From Janthinobacterium sp. J1-1 (GTDB lineage: Bacteria > Pseudomonadota > Gammaproteobacteria > Burkholderiales > Burkholderiaceae_D): a DNA stretch of 64,000 nt. A model generated the notes under the pieces. It was not told the origin of the DNA and searched no databases. It saw nothing but the letters and a program-made list of their open reading frames with translations. The stretch's first letter is position 1, and the number at the start of each line of letters is the position of its first letter. Both the position numbers and the translations under genes were made by a program. Below, in pieces: positions 45,209-56,187 of this stretch. The stretch lies in contig NZ_CP132339.1 of NCBI RefSeq assembly GCF_030944405.1, positions 1,612,001 to 1,676,000 on the forward strand, read 5' to 3'.

Positions 45209-46531
45209 TTAGGCAGGGTTATGCACCGAGCTCAGCTGGCGTGCGATGATGTCGTGGTTGAGCCAGACGACGGGCGCTTGCGGGTCGGACATGGCATGGA
45301 ACATCAGCGGACCCGTGCCTTCCAGCACCAGGGAACTCAGGTGGTCGGTGATCAGTTCCTTGCGGTCCTTGTGCAGCTTGGTGATGTCGTCGGAGGTGCC
45401 GATCATGACTTCGGCCAGCTCTGGCGTGTTGTCCATCGGCCAGGCGGCGAAGTTGCGGAAGTGGACGCTGGTGGCGTCGCCGTTGTAGGCGGCGATGCGG
45501 TCGAGCAGGTCTTGCAGCGAGGTGCCGTCTTCCAGCAGGGCCTGGCAGGTTTCCCATTGCTGTTCGGCCCAGGCGCCGCCGCCTTCTTTCTTCAGGGCGT
45601 CGAGCAGGGGGAACAGCGACAGTTCCACGCCGACAAAAATGTCGGACGAATTGGTGCGGATTTCCGGGCAGTTGAAGACGGTCGCCTTGATGCCCTTGTC
45701 CCACGCGGCCTTGGCCACGTTTTCCAGGCGCATCTTGGCCAGGCCCTGGGTGTAGTTGCTGTAGGTTTGCCACTGGTACTTGCCGTCGATCAGGATCTCG
45801 GTGCCGTGGTAGCCGTAGGCGCTGTAGCGGACCTGGCCGCCGGCCTGCTCGATGCGGGCGCGGATGGCGGCGCTGCCGTCGATCAGGTGCTGCAGGGTGT
45901 TGGCGGTGACTTCGTCGAAGTTCATCAGGATCAGCTTGCCCAGGTCGCTGTCGAGCAGGGCGCGCGAGGACATGAAGCGCTCGCCGCGGCCTTTGTAGAT
46001 GCGGTTGGCGATCGCCAGGAAGACCTTGACCTTCGGAATGCCGCCGGCCATGGTGTGGGCGAAATAGACATTGCTGCCGTCAGGAATCAGGCTGTCCAGC
46101 TCGGCCATGGCTTTTGCCACCGAGGCCGTGAAGCGGGCCGTGCCAGCTTCGCGCGAACGCTCGATTTTTTCCCAGTCCAGTTTGTCTTCCTGCCAGCTTT
46201 TCAGCGTCAGGTCGGACAGCAGCGCGGTCGGGGTCGGCTCGCCTTCCGGTGCGTCGAGGTCGAAACCGGCCATCAGCGGCACGTTGATGATGCGGCCACC
46301 GAGGTTGGCTTCGGCTTCGGCCAGTTCTTCCGCGTTCAATGGGCGCAGCGCCAGGTTTTCATCGCGGCGGCCGACCGTCATGCCGACGATGTTCATGCCC
46401 GCCTTGCGCGCCTCGTCCAGCAGGCCATTGACATAGCCCCGGCCGAACAGCTCGCCAAACAGCACAAAGGTATCGCCTTTGCGGAAGATGTTTTTTTGCG
46501 GAATGTCTCTTAAGGACGTGATCTCGGTCAT
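45209..46531 (-). CDS. FabMG-like enoyl-ACP reductase family protein
   Basis: 440 residues. TFVLFGELFGRGYVNGLLDEARKAGMNIVGMTVGRRDE gives a Rossmann-like N-terminus, then NVPLMAGFDLD, SNVYFAHTMAGGIPKVKVFLAIANRI and SAYGYHGTEILIDGKYQWQTYSNYTQGLAKMRLENVA. This resembles the FabMG family, first described as an enoyl-ACP reductase from metagenomic libraries and weakly related to short-chain reductases. If so it would act in fatty acid synthesis. The identification is from memory of the family and should be held lightly. Confidence 0.5.
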   Translation of the reverse strand: MTEITSLRDIPQKNIFRKGDTFVLFGELFGRGYVNGLLDEARKAGMNIVGMTVGRRDENLALRPLNAEELAEAEANLGGRIINVPLMAGFDLDAPEGEPTPTALLSDLTLKSWQEDKLDWEKIERSREAGTARFTASVAKAMAELDSLIPDGSNVYFAHTMAGGIPKVKVFLAIANRIYKGRGERFMSSRALLDSDLGKLILMNFDEVTANTLQHLIDGSAAIRARIEQAGGQVRYSAYGYHGTEILIDGKYQWQTYSNYTQGLAKMRLENVAKAAWDKGIKATVFNCPEIRTNSSDIFVGVELSLFPLLDALKKEGGGAWAEQQWETCQALLEDGTSLQDLLDRIAAYNGDATSVHFRNFAAWPMDNTPELAEVMIGTSDDITKLHKDRKELITDHLSSLVLEGTGPLMFHAMSDPQAPVVWLNHDIIARQLSSVHNPA

Positions 46532-46799
46532 GGTGTCAATTCATTCTAAAAATAACAGGCAAGGGGCAAGCGAGGCCGCATTGCGTGCTGGTTCAACATC
46601 GGTGCAGTATGCGCCACTTCAGTCCGGAATATGGTGTTGCGAATGATTCTCGACTGGGGCGCAGCTTCTTGTAACTGGTACAGCTCTTATTCTTTCGCCA
46701 TGGCGTATTTTACGCCTGTGCAGGGCTGAATGCCTGTGGCCGAGGCCAGGCAGGCGCCGATATTACCTCAGCTTGACGGCGCAGGTAAGCAGAATCGCT

Positions 46800-49148
46800 T
46801 CAGAACAGGTCGTGCTGGCGTGAAATCAGCTTGGAAAAGTCGTCGCCGAGGAAGGGCAAGATGGCGTCGGCCACCGGCTGCAACTGCTTCGTCAGGTAAT
46901 GCTCGTAGTCGATGGACGAGCGCTGCGTCTCCAGCGGTTCGGGGCCGGCCACCGTGATCACATAGCTGATCCAGCCGCCGTTCTGGTACTGCAAGGGGCG
47001 CCCCTGTGCCAGGTTGTAGGCGTCGGCCGTGCGCGCGGCGCGCACATGGGGCGGCACGTTGCGCAGGTATTCGTCCAGCGGCCGGCGCAGGCGCTTGCGG
47101 TAGACCAGCAGCGCGTCGAATTCGCCGGCCAGGGTACGCTCCACGTAGTCGCGCACGTAGTCCTGGTAGGGCGCGCGCTGGAAGATGCGCAAATACAGGG
47201 CTTGCTGGAATTGCTGGGCCAGCGGGGTCCAGTCGCTGCGCACCGTTTCCAGGCCCTTGTAGACCATCTGTTCGCTACCGTCGGCTTTGCCGACCAGGCC
47301 GGCATAGCGCTTCTTGCTGCCTTCTTCCGAACCGCGGATGGTGGGCATCAGGAAACGCCGGTAATGGGTCTCGAATTGCAGCTCCAGCGCGCTGTCGAGG
47401 CCGAATTCCTCGCGCAGATAGTGCGTCCACCACTGGTTGACGTGCGCCACCAGCGCGCGGCCGATGGTGCCGGCCGCCTCGTCGTCATGCGCGGTATTGA
47501 GCCAGACAAAGGTGGAGTCGGTGTCGCCATAGATCACCTGGTAGCCCTGTTCGGTGATCAGCTCGCGCGTGCGGTGCATGATGTCGTGGCCGCGCAAGGT
47601 GATCGACGAGGCCAGGCGCGGATCGAAAAAGCGGCAGCCGCTGGAACCCAGTACGCCATAAAAGGCATTCATGATGATCTTCAGCGCCTGCGACAGCGGC
47701 GCGTTGCGCTCGCGCTTGGCGACCTCGCGGCCTTGCCATACCTGCTTCACGATGGTGGGCAGGCAATGCTTTTCGCGCGAGAACAGCGCGCCGCGATAGC
47801 CGGGCACGGGATTGATCTCGTCCTTGCGCGTGCCCACCACCAGCCCCACCGGGTCGATCAGGAAGGTGCGGATAATCGACGGATACAGGCTTTTGTAGTC
47901 GAGCACCAGCACCGAATCGTACAGGCCCGAGCGCGAATCCATGACGAAGCCGCCCGGACTGTTGTCGCCCTGCACGTCGCCCAGGTTGGGCGCCACATAG
48001 CCTTGCCGGTGCATCAGCGGCAAGTACAAATGTTCGAAAGCGGCCACCGAGCCGCCGCTGCGGTCGGCCGCCAGGCCCGTCACGCTGGCCCGTTCCAGCA
48101 AAAAGGTCAGCAATTCGGTCTTCGCAAAGATGCGCGTGACCAGTTCGCAATCTTTCAAGTTATAGCGTGCCAGGGCCGGCTTGTCTTCGCGAAAGCGGCG
48201 GTCGATCTCGGCCATGCGCTGATACGGGTTGTCGATCGATTTACCCTCGCCCAGCAGGGTTTGCGCCACGTTGTCCAGGCTGAACGAGGAAAAATTCCAG
48301 GTCGCCGATTTCAGCGCCTCGATGCCGTCGATGATCAAGCGGCCGGCGGCCGCCGCGAAATAATGCTCCTGCTTGCCGCCATGTTCGCGCCACTCCAGTT
48401 CGGCGCCGCCGCGCCCCAGCTTCAGGGGCACGCGATGCCGCTGGGCCTGCTCGCGCAGCACGCGCAGGTCGAACTGCACCACGTTCCAGCCGATGATGGC
48501 GTCCGGATCGTGCTGTTCCATCCAGCTGTTGAGGCGCTCGATCAGCTGGCCGCGGCTGGCGCAGTATTCCAGGTCGAAGTCGAGCGGTTCGTCGCCGCCG
48601 TTTTTCGGCCCCAGCATATACACCTGGCGCTGGCCGCAGCCTTCGATCGCGATCGAATACAGCTCGCCATGGGCCGTGGTTTCGATATCGAGCGAGGCCA
48701 GTTTCAAACCGGGCCGGTAGCCGGGCGCGGGTTTCAGGTGCAACTCCTGGCCGGCTTCACCGTCAAAGGCGACCGGTGCCGTGATAAAGCGCTCCATCAG
48801 GTAGCGCTCGGGCGGGCGGATATCGGCCTCGTAGACATCCACGCCATGGGCGCGCAGGTGTTTCTCCAGCTTCAGCAACTGCCGGTATTGCTTGCAATAC
48901 AGCCCTAGCACGGGGCGATGGTGAAAATCGCACAGGGCCAGGGGCCGCAGCTCGGCATGGCGCTCGCCGCGCAGCAGCAGTTCGGCCTGTTCTTTTTGTT
49001 CCAGGGGGATAAAGGCGACCGAAGTCTGCGGCGGCAGGCGCACCTGGCGCGGGCCGGCGTCGGTCGCCAGCCAGAAATCGACCTGCGTGCCGTCGCGGGT
49101 ATCGCGCCAGTGGCGGGTCAAAATAAAGCCCTGTTGTAAAGATTGCAC
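46800..49148 (-). CDS. polB: DNA polymerase II (family B)
   Basis: 782 residues, the usual size. Exonuclease motif [20 protein letters not shown]; Exo[13 protein letters not shown]; polymerase motif [18 protein letters not shown]; motif [12 protein letters not shown]; motif B region [23 protein letters not shown]. It replicates past damage and restarts stalled forks. GTG start at 49148. I looked for a LexA box upstream and saw none that was convincing. Confidence 0.95.
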   Translation of the reverse strand: MQSLQQGFILTRHWRDTRDGTQVDFWLATDAGPRQVRLPPQTSVAFIPLEQKEQAELLLRGERHAELRPLALCDFHHRPVLGLYCKQYRQLLKLEKHLRAHGVDVYEADIRPPERYLMERFITAPVAFDGEAGQELHLKPAPGYRPGLKLASLDIETTAHGELYSIAIEGCGQRQVYMLGPKNGGDEPLDFDLEYCASRGQLIERLNSWMEQHDPDAIIGWNVVQFDLRVLREQAQRHRVPLKLGRGGAELEWREHGGKQEHYFAAAAGRLIIDGIEALKSATWNFSSFSLDNVAQTLLGEGKSIDNPYQRMAEIDRRFREDKPALARYNLKDCELVTRIFAKTELLTFLLERASVTGLAADRSGGSVAAFEHLYLPLMHRQGYVAPNLGDVQGDNSPGGFVMDSRSGLYDSVLVLDYKSLYPSIIRTFLIDPVGLVVGTRKDEINPVPGYRGALFSREKHCLPTIVKQVWQGREVAKRERNAPLSQALKIIMNAFYGVLGSSGCRFFDPRLASSITLRGHDIMHRTRELITEQGYQVIYGDTDSTFVWLNTAHDDEAAGTIGRALVAHVNQWWTHYLREEFGLDSALELQFETHYRRFLMPTIRGSEEGSKKRYAGLVGKADGSEQMVYKGLETVRSDWTPLAQQFQQALYLRIFQRAPYQDYVRDYVERTLAGEFDALLVYRKRLRRPLDEYLRNVPPHVRAARTADAYNLAQGRPLQYQNGGWISYVITVAGPEPLETQRSSIDYEHYLTKQLQPVADAILPFLGDDFSKLISRQHDLF

Positions 49149-49323
49149 CGTTGACCTTGCTGTAAGAATCGCTATGCGCCGCCGCGCTGGGCTGCATGGT
49201 AATGCAAATGCGTGCCGCTGAATATGCCGCCAGGGCGCATGCCGTGCGGCATCGGCTATTGGGCTCTAGTAAAATAGCATTACTTTCACCGCCTGACCGG
49301 CCCGCGTTGCCGACATACCCGCC

Positions 49324-51567
49324 ATGATGCCAGCCGCTACCGCCCCGCTTCCCCTCAATCTCACCGCTTGCGACCAGGAGCCGATCCGCATTCCCGGCAG
49401 CATCCAGCCGCACGGTTTCCTGCTGGCCTTGCCGCAAGATGGCGCGCGGCATGTGCTGCAGGCGTCCGCCAACCTGGCGCAGATCACCGGCGTGGCGTTT
49501 GACCCGGCGCTGAAACAGGACTTGCCGGCCATCCTGGGCGAGCAGGCCGGCGCGCAGCTGGAAGCCGAGCTGGCGCGCGGCAGCCTGGGCGTTCAGCCGA
49601 CGCATATGGGCACCGTCCGCGTGGCCGAGGCCGGCTACTTCGATGTGCTGGGCCATGTGCATGACCGCCTGCTGCTGCTTGAATTCGAGGCCGTCAGCCG
49701 CGCCACGCCGCCCGATTTTCGCCACCTGTATCCGAAGGTGGGGAACTTCCTGTTGAAAATCAACGACGTGCAGGATGTGGTCGAGATGAGCCTGCTCGCC
49801 GCCCGGCAGATCCGCGACGTGACGGGCTTTGGCCGCGTGATGGTGTACCAGTTCGACCGCGACGGCCATGGCCAGGTGCTGGCGGAAAGCCGCGAAGAGG
49901 GCTATGAGTCCTACCTGGGGCTGCGTTTTCCCGCCACCGATATTCCGCGCCAGGCGCGCGAGCTGTACATGCTCAACCGCATACGCCTGATCCAGGACGC
50001 CCATTACACGCCGGCGCGCCTGGAGCCGGCCATGAATCCCGTCACCGGCCTGCCGAATGATTTGTCGTATGCGGCCTTGCGCAGCGTCTCGCCGATTCAT
50101 CTGCAGTACATGCGCAACATGGGCACCCTGGCATCGATGTCGGTGTCGCTGATCGTCAAGGGGCAGTTGTGGGGCCTGATTTCCTGCCATCACGCGACGC
50201 CCTTGCCTGTGGCGTTCGAGCAGCGCACCGTGTGCGAACAGCTGGGGCAGATCTTGGCGCTGTGCATCGAGTCGCGCACCGACGCCGGCGAATTGCAATT
50301 TCGCCTGGAAGTGCGGCGCACCATGGTCAGCATGCTGGCCGGCCTTTCGCAGCAGAACGTCGACTTTGCCGACAGCCTGTGCAGCGTATTTCCCGAGCTG
50401 CTGCGCTTTGCCCGCGCCAGCGGCGCGGCCATCGTGGTCGGCGACCGGATCATGACGTATGGCAATGCACCGGGCGAGCAGGAAGTGGGCGAACTGGTGC
50501 AGTGGCTGGGCGCGAACGGCCATGGCGAGGTGTTCCATACCGATCATCTGGGCAGCGTCTACCCGCCGGCGCAGGCCTATGCGCGCCATGGCAGCGGCCT
50601 GCTGTCGATGTCGATCTCGCGCATCCATCCGCATTATCTGCTGTGGTTCCGGCCGGAAGTGGTACAGACGGTCGATTGGGCCGGCCAGCCGCAAGGCAAG
50701 ACGGGGCCGGGCCAGCTGACGCCGCGCAGCAGTTTCGACAGCTGGCGCGAAACCATCCACGGCATCAGCGCGCCCTGGCATGATGGCGAGATTGAACTGG
50801 CGGTCGAGTTTCGCGGCGCCTTGCTGGGCATCGTGCTGGAACGGGCCGAGCAGATGGCCGAGCTGGCCGAAGAGCTGGGCCGCATCAACAAGGAACTCGA
50901 AGCGTTTTCGTATTCGGTCTCGCACGACCTGCGCGCGCCGCTGCGCCATATCGCCGGCTTTGCCGACCTGCTGATGGAAACGGCGGGCGCGGAAGACCTG
51001 GACAAGCGCCGCCGCTTCCTGAAGAACATCAAGGATTCGGCGCGCCTGGCCGGCAAGCTGGTGGATGATTTGCTGAGCTTTTCACAGATGGGCCGCGCCG
51101 CCTTGCACCCCAGCCTGGTGAACATGACCGACCTGGTGCGTGGCTGCATCCAGAAGCTGGGGCTCGATATCCGCGAGCGGCGGGTGGAGTGGGAGATCGG
51201 TACCTTGCCTGTGGTGCGCGCCGATCCGACTTTCGTGCAGCTGGCGCTGTACAACCTGCTGTCGAACGCCGTGAAATTTACCAGTCACAAGGAGGTCGCG
51301 CATATCGCCGTGACCGCCACCGAGACCGCGCAGGAAGTGGTATTCCAGGTGAGCGACAACGGCGCCGGCTTCAATATGGACTATGTGCACAAACTGTTCG
51401 GCGTGTTCCAGCGCCTGCACCGGATGGAAGATTTTCCCGGCACCGGCATCGGCCTGGCCAATGTGCGCCGCATTGTCGAGCGCCATGGCGGCCGGGTCTG
51501 GGCCCAGTCCACCCAGGGCGCCGGCGCCACTTTCTCATTCAGCATTCCCAAAGACATCGATACGTAA
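49324..51567 (+). CDS. bphP: Bacteriophytochrome histidine kinase
   Basis: 747 residues: PAS (1-115), GAF (about 135-310), PHY (about 320-495), HisKA and HATPase_c. The biliverdin-binding Cys16 is in LTACDQEPIRIPGSIQPHG; the GAF chromophore motif is FPATDIPRQARELY; VYQFDRDGHGQVLAESREEG is also present. The HisKA phospho-acceptor is in SYSVSHDLRAPLRH (about residue 534). It should sense red/far-red light. A single-domain response regulator follows after nine bases, so the two form a unit. No heme oxygenase (biliverdin source) is in this window. Confidence 0.93.
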   Translation: MMPAATAPLPLNLTACDQEPIRIPGSIQPHGFLLALPQDGARHVLQASANLAQITGVAFDPALKQDLPAILGEQAGAQLEAELARGSLGVQPTHMGTVRVAEAGYFDVLGHVHDRLLLLEFEAVSRATPPDFRHLYPKVGNFLLKINDVQDVVEMSLLAARQIRDVTGFGRVMVYQFDRDGHGQVLAESREEGYESYLGLRFPATDIPRQARELYMLNRIRLIQDAHYTPARLEPAMNPVTGLPNDLSYAALRSVSPIHLQYMRNMGTLASMSVSLIVKGQLWGLISCHHATPLPVAFEQRTVCEQLGQILALCIESRTDAGELQFRLEVRRTMVSMLAGLSQQNVDFADSLCSVFPELLRFARASGAAIVVGDRIMTYGNAPGEQEVGELVQWLGANGHGEVFHTDHLGSVYPPAQAYARHGSGLLSMSISRIHPHYLLWFRPEVVQTVDWAGQPQGKTGPGQLTPRSSFDSWRETIHGISAPWHDGEIELAVEFRGALLGIVLERAEQMAELAEELGRINKELEAFSYSVSHDLRAPLRHIAGFADLLMETAGAEDLDKRRRFLKNIKDSARLAGKLVDDLLSFSQMGRAALHPSLVNMTDLVRGCIQKLGLDIRERRVEWEIGTLPVVRADPTFVQLALYNLLSNAVKFTSHKEVAHIAVTATETAQEVVFQVSDNGAGFNMDYVHKLFGVFQRLHRMEDFPGTGIGLANVRRIVERHGGRVWAQSTQGAGATFSFSIPKDIDT

Positions 51568-51576
51568 GGCTAGCCT

Positions 51577-52032
51577 ATGTTAAAACCCATATTATTGGTC
51601 GAAGATAACCCGCACGACCTGGAACTGACCCTGATCGCCCTGGCCAAGAGCCAGCTGGCCAATGAGGTCATCATCGCCCGCGACGGTGCCGAAGCGCTCG
51701 ATTACCTGCTGTGCCGAGAACAATATGCCACGCGTGAAGCGGGCAACCCGGCGGTGGTGCTGCTCGATTTGAAATTGCCGAAAGTCGATGGCCTGGAAGT
51801 GCTGGCGGAAATCCGCAGCACGCAGGCGCTGCGCAGCATTCCGGTGGTGATGCTGACCTCGTCCAAGGAAGAACAGGATCTGTTGCGCAGCTACGAGTTG
51901 GGCGTGAACGCGTATGTCGTCAAGCCCGTCGATTTCGAGGAATTCGTGCGCGCGATCGCCGATCTGGGCATCTTCTGGGCCGTGCTGAATGAACCGCCGC
52001 CAGGCTCGCACCGCTATATCAAACCGCAGTAA
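51577..52032 (+). CDS. Single-domain response regulator paired with bacteriophytochrome
   Basis: 151 residues: ILLVEDNPHDLELTL (acidic pocket), VVLLDLKLPKVDG (phospho-acceptor Asp), PVVMLTSSKEEQDLL and VVKPVDFEEF (Lys-Pro). No output domain. It is the RcpA/Rcp1-like partner commonly encoded after phytochrome kinases. Separated from the kinase stop by nine bases containing AAGG. Confidence 0.93.
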   Translation: MLKPILLVEDNPHDLELTLIALAKSQLANEVIIARDGAEALDYLLCREQYATREAGNPAVVLLDLKLPKVDGLEVLAEIRSTQALRSIPVVMLTSSKEEQDLLRSYELGVNAYVVKPVDFEEFVRAIADLGIFWAVLNEPPPGSHRYIKPQ

Positions 52033-52043
52033 TGGTCAGCTAT

Positions 52044-53648
52044 TCAGGCAGCGCCCTTGCGCCGCTGCAGCAACTGCCGGATGCGGCTGCTCAGCACGTC
52101 GGGCGTGTACGGTTTTTGCAGCAGGTTGACGCCGGGATCGAGCCGGCCTTCATGGGCCAGCACGCCTTCCGCGTAACCTGATGTAAACAGGATCTGCGTG
52201 TCGGGCAAGTGCTCGCGCACCGCCTCGCTCAGCTGCAGGCTGCTGATTTCGCCGGGCATGATCACATCCGTAAATACCAGGTCAATCGGCACGCCCGAGC
52301 GCACCAGGTTCAGCGCCGCGCCGGCATGCGCCGCCTGCAGCACGCGGTAGCCCAGCGCCGACAGCAATTCGACGGTGGAGCGGCGCACTTCTTCCTCGTC
52401 TTCCACCACCAGAATGGTTTCCATGCCGCGGCTGAGCGGCGCCATGGGCGTTTCCTCGACCGCCAGCGCTTCCTGCTCATTGCGCAACAGGAAAATCTTC
52501 ACGCTGGTGCCGACGCCCGGTTCGCTCTTGAGGATGATCTCGCCGCCCGATTGCTTGACGAAGCCATACGCCATGCTCAGGCCCAGGCCGGTGCCCTGGC
52601 CGGTCGGCTTGGTGGTGAAGAACGGCTCGAAGGCGCGCTGCAGCACGGCCTGGTCCATGCCGATTCCGGTGTCGGCAATTTCCAGCATCACATAGTCGTC
52701 ATTGCCCACTTCCGACAGCTGCATCGAACCGGCGTTCATATTGCGTGCGCGCATGGTCAGGGTACCGCCGGCCGCCATCGCGTCGCGCGCATTGATGGCC
52801 AGGTTCAGCAGCACGTTGTTGAGCTGGTTGGCGTCGACCATGGTGCTCCACAGGCCGTCTTCGATATCGGTCTCGATGGTGGCGCGCGGGTCGAGCAGGC
52901 GCCGTATCATGTCGCCCATGTCGCGCAGCACCTGGCCCGGATTGATCAGCTGCGCCTGCAGCGGCTGGCGCCGCGCGAAGGCCAGCAGATGGGCCGACAG
53001 CTTGGCGCCCCGCTCCACGCCGGCCAGCGCCACCTCGATGCGGCTGCTGGCCTTGTCGCTGACGCCGCCCAGCAGCTTGATCAGTTGCAAGTTGCCGCCA
53101 ATAATCTGCAGCACATTGTTGAAATCGTGGGCCACGCCGCCCGTCAGCTGGCCGATGGCTTCCATTTTTTGTGCCTGGTGCAGGGCCGACTGGCTGACGG
53201 CCAGTTCTTCCTGGCTCAGGCGCAAGGAGACAAAGGCGGCGTCGCGCTGCTGGCGGGCGATATACGCACCGCTGTGATAGCGCACCCGGGCCAGCAGTTC
53301 GCGCGGGTCCGGCCATTTCACCAGGTAATCGTTGGCGCCGGTGGCAAAGGCCTTGACCTTGATCGACGGGTCGTCTTCTGACGACAGCAGCACCACCGGA
53401 ATATGTTCGGTGGCCGGATCGCCGCGCAGCATGCGGATCACGTCAAAACCGTCGGCGCCGGGCATGCGCAGGTCGACCAGCACGGTGGTGGCGCCCGTTT
53501 CGCGCGCCAGGGCCACCGCCATTTCCGAACGCGCATCGTAGCGCAGGGTGACGTCGGGCTCGCGCTCGAGGCCATGGGCGATCAGATCGAGCGCGATGGC
53601 TTCGTCGTCTATCAGCAATACGGAAATGCCTGGAGATTCTTGAGTCAT
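52044..53648 (-). CDS. Hybrid histidine kinase REC-HisKA-HATPase-REC
   Basis: 534 residues, soluble. REC1 (about 11-125, [25 protein letters not shown]; its Lys lies in YLVKWPDP). The HisKA motif is [15 protein letters not shown], typical of the HWE/PAS-less 'GVAHDFNN' class. HATPase: [33 protein letters not shown]2 (about 415-530) has [23 protein letters not shown] and LQKPYTPD. It converges with the phytochrome response regulator (12 bases apart) and may share its phospho-relay. Confidence 0.88.
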   Translation of the reverse strand: MTQESPGISVLLIDDEAIALDLIAHGLEREPDVTLRYDARSEMAVALARETGATTVLVDLRMPGADGFDVIRMLRGDPATEHIPVVLLSSEDDPSIKVKAFATGANDYLVKWPDPRELLARVRYHSGAYIARQQRDAAFVSLRLSQEELAVSQSALHQAQKMEAIGQLTGGVAHDFNNVLQIIGGNLQLIKLLGGVSDKASSRIEVALAGVERGAKLSAHLLAFARRQPLQAQLINPGQVLRDMGDMIRRLLDPRATIETDIEDGLWSTMVDANQLNNVLLNLAINARDAMAAGGTLTMRARNMNAGSMQLSEVGNDDYVMLEIADTGIGMDQAVLQRAFEPFFTTKPTGQGTGLGLSMAYGFVKQSGGEIILKSEPGVGTSVKIFLLRNEQEALAVEETPMAPLSRGMETILVVEDEEEVRRSTVELLSALGYRVLQAAHAGAALNLVRSGVPIDLVFTDVIMPGEISSLQLSEAVREHLPDTQILFTSGYAEGVLAHEGRLDPGVNLLQKPYTPDVLSSRIRQLLQRRKGAA

Positions 53649-53861
53649 AAGCAAGCCAGGTGGAAGTCGCTATCCAGCTTCCCGAGCCGGCATGCAAATA
53701 TTTTACATGAGCTTGACTAGTTACATTCGCAAGCAATGCTGCCGTGCGCCAGTTTTCAGGCAATTGACCGGCGTGCCGCGTGCCGGGGATGGTTGGGGCT
53801 ATAATTTTTCTTGTTTTTGTCATTATCAGAGCGCAAAAGCGCCCCTTACCCTGGAGACGGT

Positions 53862-55544
53862 ATGCAAGACATGAGTTATGTGCACGGTGCCCACGAGACA
53901 CCGTTGATCGGCGACACCATCGGCGCTTACCTGGACGCCATCGCGGCACGCTATCCGCAGCACGATGCCCTGATCGTCGCGCACCAACAGGTGCGCTGGA
54001 CCTACGGCGAATTCCGGCAGCGCGTGCACCGCCTGGCGGCTGGCCTGCTGAAACTGGGCCTGCAGCCGGGCGACCGCATCGGCATCTGGTCGCAGAACTG
54101 CGCCGAGTGGGTGCTGACCCAGTTCGCCACCGCCAAGGCGGGCCTGATCATGGTCAATATCAACCCCGCCTACCGCCGTTCGGAGCTCGAATACGTGCTC
54201 GACAAGGTGAGCTGCAGCGCGCTGATCCTGTCGCCCAGCTTCAAGTCCAGCGACTATTTGACCATCGTGCAGGACGTGGTGCCGGACATCGCCGCCAGCC
54301 GCGCCGGCCAGTTGCAGTCAAATCGTCTGCCGCAGCTGCGCCATGTGATCCGCCTGGGCCAGGACGCCACGCCGGGCATGCACAATTTTGATCAGCTGAT
54401 GGACGGCATCACGGAAGCCGACCTGGCGCACCTGGAAGCGGTCAGCGCTACCCTGCAGTTCGATGACGCGGTGAATATCCAATTTACTTCCGGCACCACC
54501 GGCGCACCGAAAGGCGCCACCCTGACGCACCACAATATCCTCAATAACGGCTTTTTTATCGGCGAGGCCATGCGCCTCACCGAGCAGGACCGCCTGTGCA
54601 TCCCGGTGCCGCTGTACCATTGCTTCGGCATGGTGCTGGGCAACCTGGCCTGCGTCACGCATGGCGCGGCGATGGTGTTTCCCGGCGAAGGGTTCGATCC
54701 GAAAGCCGTGCTGGAAACGGTGCAGGCCGAGCGCTGCACGGGGCTGCATGGCGTGCCGACCATGTTCATCGCCATGCTCGACCACCCCGACTTCCAGCAA
54801 TACGATCTGTCGCAGCTGCGCACCGGCATCATGGCCGGTTCGCCGTGCCCGATGGAAGTCATGACGCGGGTGATCGAGCTGATGCACATGGAGGAAATCA
54901 CGATCGCGTATGGCATGACGGAAACTTCGCCTGTCAGTTTCCAGACCGCGATCGAGGACCCGCGCGAGATGCGCGTGTCGTCGATCGGCCGCGTGCACCC
55001 GCATCTGGAGGTAAAAATCATCGATGGCGAAGGGCGCATCGTGCCGCGCGGCGAAAAGGGAGAATTGCTGACGCGCGGCTATTCGGTGATGCAGGGCTAC
55101 TGGGGCGACCCTGAAAAAACCGCCGAGGCGATCGACGCGGCGCGCTGGATGCACACCGGCGACCTGGCGGTGATCGACGCCAACGGCTTTTGCAGCATCG
55201 TCGGCCGCTCGAAGGACATGGTGATACGCGGCGGCGAAAACATCTACCCGCGCGAAGTGGAAGAGTTTTTATACCGCCACCCCAGCGTGCTTGACGTGCA
55301 ATGCGTGGGCGTGCCCGACGCCAAATATGGCGAAGAACTGTGCGCCTGCATTATCTTGCGCCCCGGTACTCAAGCCACCACCGCCGAGGACATCCGCGCC
55401 TTTTGCGACGGCCAGATCGCCTATTACAAGATTCCCCGCTATGTGCGCTTTGTCGAGGAATTTCCGATGACGGTGACCGGGAAGATCCAGAAGTATCTGC
55501 TGCGCAAGCAGGTGGCGACGGACCTGGGCCTGGGGGCGGATTGA
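53862..55544 (+). CDS. Fatty acyl-CoA synthetase (AMP-binding, FadD-like)
   Basis: 560 residues. ATP/AMP motifs: [19 protein letters not shown] (P-loop), [49 protein letters not shown], and the closing lysine region [16 protein letters not shown]. It activates fatty acids to acyl-CoA through acyl-AMP. Related betaproteobacterial proteins handle medium- to long-chain acids. GGAG lies upstream of the ATG at 53862; an upstream extension from 53811 is possible. Confidence 0.9.
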   Translation: MQDMSYVHGAHETPLIGDTIGAYLDAIAARYPQHDALIVAHQQVRWTYGEFRQRVHRLAAGLLKLGLQPGDRIGIWSQNCAEWVLTQFATAKAGLIMVNINPAYRRSELEYVLDKVSCSALILSPSFKSSDYLTIVQDVVPDIAASRAGQLQSNRLPQLRHVIRLGQDATPGMHNFDQLMDGITEADLAHLEAVSATLQFDDAVNIQFTSGTTGAPKGATLTHHNILNNGFFIGEAMRLTEQDRLCIPVPLYHCFGMVLGNLACVTHGAAMVFPGEGFDPKAVLETVQAERCTGLHGVPTMFIAMLDHPDFQQYDLSQLRTGIMAGSPCPMEVMTRVIELMHMEEITIAYGMTETSPVSFQTAIEDPREMRVSSIGRVHPHLEVKIIDGEGRIVPRGEKGELLTRGYSVMQGYWGDPEKTAEAIDAARWMHTGDLAVIDANGFCSIVGRSKDMVIRGGENIYPREVEEFLYRHPSVLDVQCVGVPDAKYGEELCACIILRPGTQATTAEDIRAFCDGQIAYYKIPRYVRFVEEFPMTVTGKIQKYLLRKQVATDLGLGAD

Positions 55545-55710
55545 TGGCGGTATTTGTTATTGTGGCAATGCCGGCTGCACACGCATGCACGGGAAATAAA
55601 ATTGCTTACATGTAATATTTTTATACAGTAAAATAACTAAATTACTTAATGCTAACATGGTGCGTGCCCAGGAGCAGCCATCGGCCATCCGCCATTGTCG
55701 AAAAACCGCC

Positions 55711-56184
55711 ATGACTGTATCGCCACGCCGTTTCACATCTGCCCAGGGCGGCTTCACGCTGGTGGAGCTGATTTCCGTGATCGTTATCCTGGGCATCCTG
55801 GCGGCGACGGCCTTGCCGAAGTTCGCCGACCTGGGCAGCGATGCGCGCAGGGCCACCATCCGGGCGGCGAGCGGTGCGCTGGCCAGCGTCAATGTCATGA
55901 CGCATGGAAAGTGGCTGATCACCGGTTCAAGCACCAGGACCATCGACATGGAAGGGGTCGCCGTGGCCATGGTCAACGGCTATCCCTCGTCCGCGGCCAC
56001 CACCGCGGCGGCGGCCGGCCTGTCCGCCGATGACTGGACCATCATTGTCAACGGCCGCGACCTGATCATCCGCTCCAAGGGTGCCCGTACGCCGGCCAAC
56101 TGCAAGGCGACCTATTCCGAGGCCGTGGTTGACAATGACGTGCTGACGCCTTCCGCGGTCAAGGTGGTCGACAGCGGTTGCTGA
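55711..56184 (+). CDS. Type IV pilin-like/MshA-like pseudopilin
   Basis: 157 residues. QGGFTLVELISVIVILGILAATALPKF is the prepilin signature: cleavage between Gly and Phe, Glu5 in the mature form, then a hydrophobic helix. The globular part is small, with two Cys near the end (TPANCKATYSE and DSGC), as in MSHA-type major pilins. No other pilus assembly genes are adjacent, so it is an orphan here. The ATG at 55711 gives a short basic leader. Confidence 0.83.
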   Translation: MTVSPRRFTSAQGGFTLVELISVIVILGILAATALPKFADLGSDARRATIRAASGALASVNVMTHGKWLITGSSTRTIDMEGVAVAMVNGYPSSAATTAAAAGLSADDWTIIVNGRDLIIRSKGARTPANCKATYSEAVVDNDVLTPSAVKVVDSGC

Positions 56185-56187
56185 CAC

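Noticed and set aside
49149..49323. A LexA box for polB or bphP
   Set aside because: The gap was read for CTGT-N8-ACAG on both strands and no convincing site was found.
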